NCBI GenBank assembly: GCA_030765065.1
Contig: CM060978.1
Span: 219,933,498 to 219,997,497 of the forward strand
Source: Deroplatys truncata
Taxonomy: Eukaryota > Arthropoda > Insecta > Mantodea > Mantidae
DNA length: 64,000 nucleotides
Direction: 5' to 3'
Below are positions 35,756 to 45,619 of this stretch, one piece after another. The position numbers and the translations under genes are program-made. Below the pieces are notes generated by a model. That model ran no database searches, was not told the DNA's origin, and saw only the letters and a program-made list of their open reading frames with translations. Position 1 is the first letter of the stretch. Every line of letters starts with the position of its first letter.

Positions 35756-36117
35756 ATAAACAATTTATAGCATACACAGCGTGCCTTAAAGAAGGAGTTC
35801 CTATTTTTGAACTGAATTTGAAATATCTGTACTTCTCGCACTTGAAATAGGTTAGTTATGTTGTGTTTTTGTTACAATTTTAAATAATATACTGTTACGT
35901 GCTGGATAGATGGCGTAAAAGTTCACATGAAAATTAAATTAATTTGAGTAACCAGCACGCACATTGAGGGAAGGTATACTTACTTAGCTGCGTGGAAGTT
36001 GTGTGGAAGTTGAGAGGAAGGCGTGGGTTTTTCACTATACAAAATTCATAACACAACTCTACTCACACATTCCTAGATTTATTTCCCAACCGTTTGGGGT
36101 TCCTACATTATTAAACA
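35756..36117. other. No recognisable feature
   Basis: AT-rich spacer. Confidence 0.4.
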
Positions 36118-36350
36118 TCTGATGTGTTACACTCATATGACTTTCTCTACTCTTGTACAAACTATTTTTATAAACGCTTATTCTCCATATGCTTCATGTT
36201 AATCCAGATATCGAAATTGTCAATCTTATTGCTAATTTTCTTGTAGGTACAAGGGGAATATGGTAGGTTTTAAGCGATAGTCAAATCTTTTAAGCGCTGG
36301 TTGCTATGTGACGCATTCCGTTCTCTTAGCATTTCCAGGACATAAAAAAA
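36118..36350 (-). mobile_element. Family H element, 3' third only
   Basis: It opens TCTGATGTGTTACACTCATA at 36118 and runs through the short-variant 3' region to CATTTCCAGGACATAAAAAAA. The next, complete copy then begins at 36351. The remainder of this copy is not found beyond 37235, so it is truncated. Confidence 0.85.
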
Positions 36351-37235
36351 TCTGATGTGTTACACTCACATGACTTTCTCTACTCTTGTACAAACTATTT
36401 TTACAAACGCTTATTCTCCATCTACTTCATGTTCATCGATTTAAACATTCCCAGACTCTATCTTATTGCTAATTTTCTTGTAGAAGTAAGGGGAATATAT
36501 ATTTTCAAGGGCAATATAGAATTACAGTAGCCTTTGAGCACATACATAGCTCTTAATAGCTGGTTGCTAGGTACAGCACCATTCCCTTTGCCACAGATTA
36601 ATACACTTTGCATATCCAAGACAAAAAAATGAGTAACGAATTCCCATTTGAGAAAATAGGTATTGAAAAATTTAAAGAAGTAACAAGCAATATCTCAAAA
36701 TGGTTCATTCAACAAAAGAAATGTATATGACATAAATTGTGTATTTTAACGCGATCTACATTTTTTGTGTAGTAAACTTTTGTCTGTCTCTTATGGTTTA
36801 CCAGTTATGCAAAAGTCGTTCACAATGAAGAATACTTTTGGAGACATTCCTAGAAAATTCAAGATATACATTTTATTTGTCATAAAAATATCTTAAACAT
36901 ATGATATTTTAATCAAAATCGATAGAGCCATTTTTGAGAAAATTAAACTTTTCAAAAATTCTTCTATGTAAAGGGTAATCTGGGGTGGGGGATTTTCTTG
37001 AAAATCTTTGTGTCGCATCTCTGGAAGATACTGAACGTAAATACCAAGTTTGGTGTTTATCCGACTGTTCGTTTCTGAGTTATGCAGACAGACACACACA
37101 CACGGACATGTTTCTAAAAATGGTTTTTTTTGGATTCAGGGTGTCTCAAAACATGTGTTTCTGGTGAAATCTCGGTATCGAGGTTTTGGGTGGAATACAA
37201 TACTTCCCCTACTTACTATACGTAGTAGAGAAAGT
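36351..37235 (-). mobile_element. Family H element, young, complete
   Basis: Opens TCTGATGTGTTACACTCACA at 36351 directly after an A-run inside the preceding fragment, and closes TACGTAGTAGAGAAAGT at 37235. Long variant with the ACAGATTAATACACTTTGCA block. The microsatellite is minimal (CAGACAGACACACACACACG near 37084-37104). Confidence 0.9.
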
Positions 37236-37324
37236 AAAAATGGAAGGTGGGAAGGGATGTCCGTCGATTCAGAGCCCAGCTTTCACACGCGGTCCGTTCC
37301 TCACGCGATCCTAACTGAAAACGT

Positions 37325-37612
37325 TTTCTGTGGACTAGTGGTACCGTGCTAGCCTCTAGCTCTCAAGGTCGCCTCTAGTTCAAACCCGGCGAGGGCGATG
37401 GATTTTTTCGGGCGTAAAAATCCTTAGCATGGCTTCCTTCGGAAGGGAAGTAAAGCCGGTGGTCCCGTGTCGTAGAAGAACCTCAAGTCTCTTAAAGAGG
37501 CCTCTGAGCAAAATTATCGTTCTTTCACGCCCAATATAGAATGGGACGCTAAGAACCATAGTAGTTAAAGGGCGTTCATAAATAAAACTCAATTTAAATT
37601 TAAATTTGATAC
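37325..37612 (+). repeat. tRNA-derived SINE family C, copy 1
   Basis: The head TGTGGACTAGTGGTACCGTG (box A like) is followed by GTTCAAACCCGGC (box B). The body includes GGGCGTAAAAATCCTTAGCA, AATATAGAATGGGACGCTA and the 3' end TTAAAGGGCGTTCATAAATA plus a T/A-rich tail. The same family occurs at 41158, 44467 and, as a tail only, 24496. Antisense reading frames through it are chance products. Confidence 0.8.
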
Positions 37613-38456
37613 TAAAATAGTTGCTCCATTCATGGCTCTGCCGTAAACATGTCAATATGAGAAAATACATTAGATTGTTTGGAAATTGCCTTCATATCTA
37701 TTCTAAACCTGGAATTAAACAGAAATAATCTCCAGGTAAATTTAACATAATGTATGACTTTGTCCTTTGTAATGAACTAAAATGTACAAAGAACACAGGT
37801 TTTAAATAAAACTTCTACAAGCTATAATAAAGGTTGTGTGCTTATATTGTGTTTCTCTGATTTTCTTGCTTTTATTTAAAAGTTGGAAGTGTAATCAATA
37901 TCTACAATTTAGGTCAATCTTCATATTTGTATTTCTGGAAGTTTTCATGTTAAGAGTTATTTTTTCTCTAGCTTTCATAATGCCGTAATATTTCAGATCT
38001 CAGACGTAGCGTGCTAAAACACTTGAGCGAGAAAGAGCTTGCCTCTCAAAAAGTTTTGTAATATAACCGTGTGTTGTTCTGAAGGACTCTTCGCAGCTAT
38101 CTGTTTTGTTGCCGAAGTAATCCGCATGCAAAACAAAGTACTTCATTTTTGGTTGCTATTGTAGTGTAGTGGAATACCACTCCGCTTAGAACTTAGTAAT
38201 ATCTCCAAGGAATTCTGTTCCCACACTGAAGTTTCAAAGTTATACATTGTTATATGTAGCACGTCTTGTTAACGATGCAGCTACAGAGAGCTTTCTAATT
38301 TTAGAAAAGTAGCAAGCAATTCTGCACAAAGTAAATGTTCCCTGTTACTCACAACTTGCACATGAATCTTGCACGATTTATGCACGCCTATATACAATAT
38401 AATTTAGGGGCTCCTTTTGAACAATTTGTATCATTCGGCGCTATTAGTTCATTTTT
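37613..38456. other. No recognisable feature
   Basis: AT-rich spacer without repeat borders or motifs. Confidence 0.45.
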
Positions 38457-39263
38457 ACTTTCTCTAGCACGTATAGTATGTAGGGGAAGTAATGCATTCC
38501 ACCCAAAAATTCGATACCGAGATTTCACCGAAAATACATGTCTTGAGGCCCCCTGAATCCAAAAAACGCATTTTTGGAAACATGTCCGGGTGTGTGTCTG
38601 TGTATGTGACTATGAACAGCATAACTCAGAAACGAATCATCGGATAAACACCAAACTTGGTATTTAGGTTCAGTATCTTCCAGAGATGCGACAAGAGGGT
38701 TTTCAAGAAAATCCCTCACCCTAGACTACCCTTTTTAATTTTCTCAAAAATGGTTGTAACGATTTTGATTAAAATATCTATATTTTAGATACTTTCATGA
38801 CAAGTAAAATGTATATCTTGAATTTTCTGGGAATTTCTCCAAACGTATTCTTCATTGTAAACGACTTTTGTATAACTGGTAAACCATAAGAGAAGACAAC
38901 ATTTTACTACACAAAAAATGTAGATCGCGTTAAAACACACAGTTTGTCATATACATTTTTTGTTGTTGAGTGAACCATTTTTGCGATAATGCTTGTTATT
39001 CCCTTAAATTTTCCATTACTTATACTTTTTCTCAAATGGGAATTCGTTATTCATTTTTTTTGTCCTGGTAATGCAAGGAGAATGGAATACTCCTCATAGC
39101 AACCTGCTCTTAAAATATTTGACTATCGCTTAAAGTCTACCAATTCTCCTTGCATGTACAAGAAAATTAGTAATAAGATTAACATGAAGCATATGGAGAA
39201 TAAGTGTTTGTAAACACAGTTTGTACAAGAGTAGAGAAAGTCACGTGAGTGTAAAACATCATA
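38457..39263 (+). mobile_element. Family H element, young, short variant
   Basis: Starts ACTTTCTCTAGCACG at 38457 after TTTTT and ends at a slightly decayed AAAACATCATA before TTTTTT. The inverted block GTAGAGAAAGT lies about 22 bases from the end. The microsatellite is reduced to GTGTGTGTCTGTGTATGTG. Confidence 0.88.
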
Positions 39264-39283
39264 TTTTTTCTATCACGTCAGGT

Positions 39284-40150
39284 TTTTACACAAAATAAGT
39301 AATCTTTTGACAATTTTACTAATGAGCGTAGAAAGGTACACAAGCTAAGTTTTTATTCAAGAAACATTTTAAGAATATTCTCAAGAACTGGCCTAATTTA
39401 TTTCATGGCTACATTTTAACAAAACAAGAAGCCAAAGTGTTTCATTTAATTTTTTCAAACTTTCTCTTCTTTGACTTCCTTGCAGTTCCTTGAAGATGAC
39501 TGTCCCTCCTCAACATCCAACAGTAGTCGGCCATCATAGTTTCATTCCATCTCCCCTGGTACCTCCTCTCCATTTCCTTAATATCTTGGTGAAAACGTTC
39601 ACCCTGCTCTTCACTATAATGTCCCAGATTTTCTGGAAAGTAGTCGATATGTGAATGTAGAAAATGCATCTTCACACTCATGTTACAACCCACCTTCTTG
39701 AAATTTTCCAACATAGTTTCGACAATGGCCTTGTAATTAGGATCTTTGTTATTGCCTAAGAAGTTTGCAGTAACTGATCAGAAGGCGGTCCATGCTTCTA
39801 TTTCACTCTCATTCATTGTCTTCCCAAAATCATTCATCAATTTCTTTATTTGAGGACCAACAAAAATTCCAGCCTTTAATTTGTGTTGTGTAATGAAGGG
39901 AAATTTCCTGGAAAGGTACTTGAAGTAGGGTCCATCCTGTGGTAAAGCCCTTACAAATTGCATCATCAAGCCCAATTGTATGTGTAGTGGCGGAAGCAAT
40001 ATCTTTATATCTCTATATTTTTGAAGTGAAATTGTGAAAAAACCGTACACGATAGGAACAAACTAAAAGCAATTCTGAAATCGGCATAAAAAGGTGAGTA
40101 ATAATCACTTATTAGTTTTCAGTCATCCGATATCATGCAGACTAGTGGTA
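39284..40150 (-). mobile_element. Orphan-protein repeat, copy B
   Basis: Reverse-oriented, better preserved copy of the unit at 18245-19133, with the same non-coding borders on both sides. It begins about 20 bases beyond a family H copy. The shared sequence extends from GATATCGGATGACTGAAAAC (minus strand, about 40135) to TTACTTATTTTGTGTAAAAA (about 39290). Confidence 0.7.
39442..40050 (-). pseudogene. Nearly intact orphan protein (recurrent arthropod family), copy B
   Basis: From 40050 the minus strand reads KYRDIKILLPPLHIQLGLMM, ALPQDGPYFKYLSRKFPFIT, AGIFVGPQIKKLM and ESEIEAWTAF. A single TGA (39778-39780) interrupts it; then in the same frame come FLGNNKDPNYKAIVETMLEN, NMSVKMHFLHSHIDYFPENL, EEQGERFHQDIKEMERRYQG and MMADYCWMLRRDSHLQ with a basic tail. 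Apart from that stop the frame is open for about 200 codons. I recall this region as the C-terminal part of longer arthropod proteins of unknown function that occur in many copies. The candidate 3' splice site just upstream (GCTTTTAG) suggests this is a last exon. I infer it belongs to an undescribed mobile element; I assign no activity. Confidence 0.72.
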
Positions 40151-41157
40151 TTGATTACATCTAATTTAGAAAATATAACGAACGCGGTCAAAGTTTAAAC
40201 CGCCAAATAGTGTGTAGATATTCTTAAAATAAAATTTTAGTGAAGATGATGCATTACTTTAAAAAACTGCTAAACTGATACTTATAGATTTTCCGAAGCA
40301 CAAGCAGGAAAATAATCTAACAATAATTACTATTGACAGCACTCGCAGACGTCGGAGCTTGTACAACTCAGAGAAGTGCTTTGCCACCACTGCGAAAAAA
40401 GCAGAGCTGACACACATGAAGCGATGAGTTAGTTTTTGATAAGGCCATGCGTTGTTCTCGTAGTTTTCTAAAATAGTAAAATACCTAGTATATTCTTGGT
40501 ACATTCTTTGAACTTCCATGTTTGCAAATTGACAAGTGGGCTATGTTTTACTGATGACTTCATGGCTGAAAAACTGAAAATGATATCACTAAATTCTGTG
40601 ACTATGTATTTGATAACCATACCTCTGTAGACGCCCCGTTTCCACCTCGCTCACTGTGGAAGAATTCCACTCAATGCAAAGAAATGACTAATGCAGTAGT
40701 CATTTCATGAAAAATGTGTTTTACCACGCTTCTCCCAACTTTTAGTATCTTTTCTTGTATGTACTTCTTTATGTACATACAGAAAAGTAAGAAACATTCA
40801 GCAAGGAATACCCGTAAGCAGAGCAGCTAAGATGCTCGTATATGACAAGTATTCTGGACTATGCAAGTGGAGCCATCAGTACATTAACAATGAAATATCC
40901 TGTTTCGATTTTTATTAAGAAGGCGATATACGAAAAAAAGTATTCGGAAAAAGAAATGAAGGTAACATTTTAAATCATTGTTACCATGAGTGACAAAGCT
41001 GCTAATTCTAACATTTTTAATCACACATAACGTAATTTCGTAGTCCGTTCCAAGTCTGAGAAAGTGGGGAGGAAAATGTTACTGTGCCGCATTTTACATA
41101 TGTCGGTGACGTTATTTACACCATATACTTACATGACGTACTTTACATATGTCGGTA
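40151..41157. other. No firm feature
   Basis: A minus-strand frame at 40259-40519 lies just upstream of orphan copy B and could be an additional exon, but copy A has no counterpart and I recognise nothing in it. The rest is AT-rich spacer. Confidence 0.35.
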
Positions 41158-41375
41158 AACTAAAATTAATAGAGTTTTATTTTTGGACGATCCTTAACTG
41201 CTGTAGTCCTTGGCGTACCATTCTATTTTGCTCAGAGGCCCCTATCAGGCTTGAGGTAAGTCTACGACACGAGACCAACGGTTTTACTTCCCTTGGTAAG
41301 GATTTTTACGCCCGAAGAAATCCATCCCCTCCGCCGGGTTTGAAACCGAGACCTCGGGAACTCGAGGCTAGAATT
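41158..41375 (-). repeat. tRNA-derived SINE family C, copy 2, head replaced
   Basis: From GAGTTTTATTTTTGGACG at the left it follows family C to the box B region (CGGGTTTGAAACCGAGACC on the plus strand). It stops at GAGGCTAGA, where the family head should continue. Instead a T-run and another SINE (41376-41600) follow. Confidence 0.75.
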
Positions 41376-41600
41376 TTTTTTTTTTAAAGTTCCTTTGTTG
41401 TACCCAGTTTATGCTACTGTGTTTTACTTTTTTCATACCGCTGAGTTCCGCAACACACATACACACACAAACACCATGCCCATGGCGGGACTCGAACCCG
41501 CGACCACTCCAGCGACCACGGCTACGAGGGCCGGCAATCATGGTAACCACTACACCACGGAGGATGACACATATGTCGGTGGCGCAACGTACACCATGTG
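41376..41600 (-). repeat. tRNA-derived SINE family E
   Basis: The minus-strand head CCTCCGTGGTGTAGTGGTTA (box A) and GCGGGTTCGAGTCCCGCC (box B) are well preserved and look like a tRNA-Glu/Asp-type promoter. An ACACACAAACACC-type run and a T-run at 41378-41388 (an A tail on the minus strand) complete the 3' side. It is not a functional tRNA: the distance between the boxes is about 60 bases and the acceptor stem does not close. Confidence 0.75.
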
Positions 41601-41689
41601 GGCTGGAGAAAAAGGTAAAAGTGACGCTGATAATCAACGCCACGTATCAGCGGATTAAATTCCATTAAGATAAGTTGTTGCTGTTGTTT

Positions 41690-41915
41690 TTGTTTTTGCA
41701 TTCTCTACTACCTACTTAAGTAGAATATTCCACTCAAAAAATAGAAGTCGAGATTTCATCGCAGGGGCCTCCTGAACTCAAACAACCATGTTTAGGAAAA
41801 GGTCCTTGCGTATGTTTGCGTGAGTGAACAGCATAGCTAAAAAACAAGGTATATCTTACAAAGATACAAGAAGATTTTATTAGAAAAATCCCCCACAAAA
41901 ACACAAAGTATAGAT
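41690..41915 (+). mobile_element. Family H element, old, 5' part
   Basis: TTCTCTACTACCTACTTAAG, GTCGAGATTTCATCGCAGG, a GTGAGTGAACAGCATAGC segment and AAAAATCCCCCAC appear in family order without a microsatellite. The 3' counterpart may be the fragment at 42280-42488, with a SINE between. Confidence 0.6.
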
Positions 41916-41989
41916 CTCTTTAAACACCAATTCATTTCCAGTATATTATTCTATGGCATCAATCTGAGATATCCGTTATTTTCATTATT

Positions 41990-42225
41990 TAGTTTTTTTT
42001 ATTTCAACGTCCTTTAACCGTGTCGGTCATATCGGACGATGTATGAAATTATTCTCCAATGAGCCTGGAGTCCTTAGAGCTCAGAATTAATCGACATTCA
42101 TCTATTCAGGATAAGACAAAACTCCAGAAAAGAAAACCTTATTTGAGATAAATCACCCTAGAGATTCGAACTTGGGACCTCTTAAATGCGAGGCGGAATT
42201 GCTAATCACGGAGGCTGGGTTTATT
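41990..42225 (-). repeat. tRNA-derived SINE family D, copy 2
   Basis: Same blocks as 35510-35755: CGTCCTTTAACCG, GAGCCTGGAGTCC, CAGGATAAGACAAAACTCC and the minus-strand box B (AAGTTCGAATCTCTAGGG). The head is more decayed. Confidence 0.65.
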
Positions 42226-42279
42226 ATTGGTTTGAATTTTTAGTATTTTGTCATTTTTAAAGTACTGCCACTGCTCATT

Positions 42280-42488
42280 TTTCTCGCGGTGTCATGAAAA
42301 GAGTATGAAATCTCAAGGCCAACATATGGAGACTTACGACTATCGGTTTTGCTTTGTGTATATCCCTTTTACCTACAACGACATGTGTAATGAACCTATT
42401 CCTTAAAGGTTTATTTCCATTAACATGAAGTAGGTAGAAATCGAAGTTTTCGTAAGAAAAGATTGTTGTAGGTAATTATTTTAAAAAT
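42280..42488 (+). mobile_element. Family H element, old, 3' part
   Basis: GAAATCTCAAGGCCAACATA, GACTATCGGTTTTG and TTTCCATTAACATGAAGTAG match the 3' half of old family H copies such as 57319-59059. A young copy begins immediately after, at 42489. Confidence 0.5.
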
Positions 42489-43331
42489 TCTGATGTGTTA
42501 CACTCACATGACTTTCCCTACTCTTGTACAAACTATTTTTACAAACGCTTATTCTCCATATGCTTCATGTTAATCGAGATGTTAATCTTATTGCTAATTT
42601 TCTTGTAGATGCAAGGGGAATATGGTAGACTTTAAGCGATAGTCAAATATTTTAAGAGCTGGTTGCTATGTGGAGTATTCCATTCTCTTTGCATTACCAG
42701 GACAAGAAAAAAATAAATAACGAATTCCCATTTGAGAAAAAGTATAAGTATTGGAAAATTTAACGGGATAACAAGCAATATCTCGAAAATGGTTCACTCA
42801 ACAAAAAAATGTATATGACATAAATTGTGTATTTTAACGTGATCTGCATTTTTTCTGTAGTAAAATTTTATCTATTTCTTATGGTTTACCAGTTATGCAA
42901 AAGTCGTTCACAATGAAGGATTCTTTTGGAGACATTCCCAGAAAATTCGAGATATACATTTCATTTGACATGAAAATATCTTAAACATATGATATTTTAA
43001 ACAAAATCGTTACAGCCATTTCAGAGAAAACTAAAATTTTCGAAAAATGTTCCATGTAAAGGGGAATGTGGGGTGGGGGGATTTTCTTGAAAACCTTCGT
43101 GTCGCATCTCCAGAGGATTCTGAACATAAATACCAAGTTTGGTTTGTATCCGACTGTTCGTTTCTGAGTTATGCTGTTCACAGACACACAGACACACACA
43201 CGGATATGTTTCCAAAAATGCTTTTTTTGGATTCAGAGGGTCTCAAAAATATATTTCTGGTAAAATCTCAGTATCGAATTTTTGGGTGGAATACAATACT
43301 TCCCCTACTTACTATACGTAGTAGAGAAAGT
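42489..43331 (-). mobile_element. Family H element, young, short variant
   Basis: Opens TCTGATGTGTTACACTCACA at 42489 and closes TACGTAGTAGAGAAAGT at 43331. The microsatellite is short (ACAGACACACAGACACACAC near 43181-43201). Both termini are well preserved. Confidence 0.9.
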
Positions 43332-44457
43332 GAAAAACGTAGTTGATAGAGAAAGTAATGTCAATGTAACACATCAAAATGTTTTAAAGTGGTGTCGCTA
43401 CTCACGCATGAGTGAGACTATGAAATGTCTAGCTTTTGTAAGAATAGTTGGTGATATCTATGTAAAAATAAACAATAGTAGGAGGAACGTTATGTAAATG
43501 TAACTTACAAGGTTTTTAAAACGTAATTGTCATATAATTGTATTACTTACAACAGTGAAGTAATGACAAAAGCTGCACAATGCACTAAGAAGAATATTAT
43601 TTTACCCCATACATTGTGATGCGAAACCCCAGGCTAAAAAGGCCGAACATAGTGTGTATGCAATAATATGGCATGACCGCGTGGTTGTGTCTTTGTGCGA
43701 AAACTAATATTATAGATAAAGTCGTCTCTGCCAATGCCCCCCTCCCCTTATTTGCCCTATGCGCAGCCCAGAGAACCTCGAGGTTAGGAATTGTGGCGTC
43801 GTCATATGTTAAGCAAGCAGCTGCTATATGTTTGCAAATGTTTCCCTCGAATACTAAGGGACAAAGATGGGAAAAGCAAATTGTTTGAGGTAAAATGATA
43901 GCCAGTGTCAACCTGACCTCCGTAATCGCAGCACTACGTAAATTTTTCGTTTATGGGCATAGACCTCCAACAAGAAATGATTAGTGGAGGAGTTGTTTTG
44001 CTCAAAACGTTTACCGTGTTGTTTGGCAGAATATTTGTTTGGAAACGTATTTTCACGTCCTTAGTGGCCAGGCTGTTTTGAGCACTAGATTTGCTGACGT
44101 GTCGAGACAAGGAAAACGACTGCAGTTGGGAATGTGGCTGATTCAGCTCCTGCTGTATGAGAGCAAGTGTTGGTGCCTGGATCTCGTGCGTTTGTATGTA
44201 ATCCAGAGAATGCGCTTATAATCCGCCTGTGTTTGCAGCTTTCAACGTGAGCCTTTGAGTTTTAACTGCTACGACTGAAGAAGTGTTATCATGGGTTGTG
44301 CTAGATGGAGCAGGGATGCCCATTTGTAACTAATGAGGAAATTTCTTTCAAACCTTTTACCTCTAGGTCCTGACAAAATTCTAATCAAAAGAATAGGCCT
44401 TGCAACTTTTATTCTATCCATTTTTACCCAAGAGTGATGACGTCTAACTTTGCCAGT
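43332..44457. other. No firm feature
   Basis: A less AT-rich patch at about 43660-43910 gives overlapping frames on both strands (71 and 104 codons), but neither shows a domain I know. The rest is unassigned. Confidence 0.4.
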
Positions 44458-44775
44458 TCACTTGTTAAATTAAAATTAAATTGAGTTTTATTTATGGACG
44501 CTCTTTAACTTCTATGGTCCTAGCGTCCCATTCTATATTGGGCGAGAAAGACCGGTAATTTTGCTCAGAGGCATCTTTATCGGGCTTGAGGTTCTTTTAC
44601 CTGCGTAAATCTACTACACGGGACCACCGGCTTTATTTCTCTTCCGAAGAAAGCATTGCTAAGGATTTTTACGCCCGAAAAATTCATTGCCCTCCGCCGG
44701 GTTTGAAGCCGCGACTTTGGGAACTAGAGGCTAGCATGGTACCACTAGTCCACGGAGGACGACAGCTCACTTGTT
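44458..44775 (-). repeat. tRNA-derived SINE family C, copy 3, full length
   Basis: The body 44467-44766 lies between exact 9-base direct repeats TCACTTGTT (44458-44466 and 44767-44775). The minus-strand head CTCCGTGGACTAGTGGTACC (box A) leads to box B (GGCTTCAAACCCGGCGG), then the family body and the TTTAATTTTAATTTAAC-type 3' tail. This is the cleanest copy of family C in the window. Confidence 0.9.
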
Positions 44776-45404
44776 GTATGGACATTGAAGTTCTCTGCGA
44801 AGCAGAAAGAGGGCAGCAGTGTAGTTCCGCTGAATGATAGACGGACTGTGGGTAACAGGATGATGGCGAGGTTTGAGCATTTGGCGCAATGAATGGTAGG
44901 GGAAACTGCAATAATCCGAACAAATCTACCCGAACTGCTTTTCGTCCGCAAAAATATCGGTCTACATCTTTTGAAAACTTATAAACAGATGGACCAAATA
45001 GTAAATAAAAACACAAAATACCGCACATATAAAACCCAAAATAAAGTATACCAAATTGGCATTTAAAAATGCACAGGAAAGACGAATACAGATTCAGGTC
45101 AACTGTCACGAAAGGTAATAAAATGTAAATTGCAAATGGCTCACAAGCATGCTTAATATAAATAACTCCTTAAAGTCAATTATACTGAATTACTCTGAAG
45201 GTGCTGTAAACACCAATCGCAGTGCACCAGTGGAAATTTGAACTTATATCACATTCGTGTTGTTCTTCCGCCACATTTCTTTTGGCAGCATCGGAATCGC
45301 ATGCAACAGCTACTGTCGAACGACAATCTAGCTTTCGTTCCATTTTCTTATCAAAGTCAATAATGGGCAATTGTTGAGCAATACCGTCAGATCTTTATTT
45401 AGAG
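44776..45404. other. No recognisable feature
   Basis: Unassigned spacer. The frame at 44684-45109 overlaps the SINE antisense and is not credible. Confidence 0.45.
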
Positions 45405-45619
45405 TTCGGGAGGTGCAAAAAAGGGGTGTTTCAGTGGGATCTCTCACTTTTTAATTAGCTATAGCTCTGCGACCTTAAATCACTTTTAACTTGTACGTAC
45501 ATTGAAATGATGAACGAAGTCAAGAGTTTTAGTGGAGGCCAGCAGCTGGCAGATTTCCGGCGATTTCGATACATATCGATGTTCCCTGTTATTCCATTGC
45601 TTTTAAAATGGAGTACACA

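Noticed and set aside
37380-37670. 96-residue minus-strand protein
   Set aside because: Antisense of SINE family C; similar frames recur wherever that SINE occurs.
41480-41565. tRNA-Glu/Asp gene on the minus strand
   Set aside because: Good promoter boxes, but the spacing is too long and it is attached to a SINE-type body with an A tail.
43597-43911. Host protein-coding exon
   Set aside because: Overlapping frames of similar length on both strands, no recognised domain, no clear splice sites.
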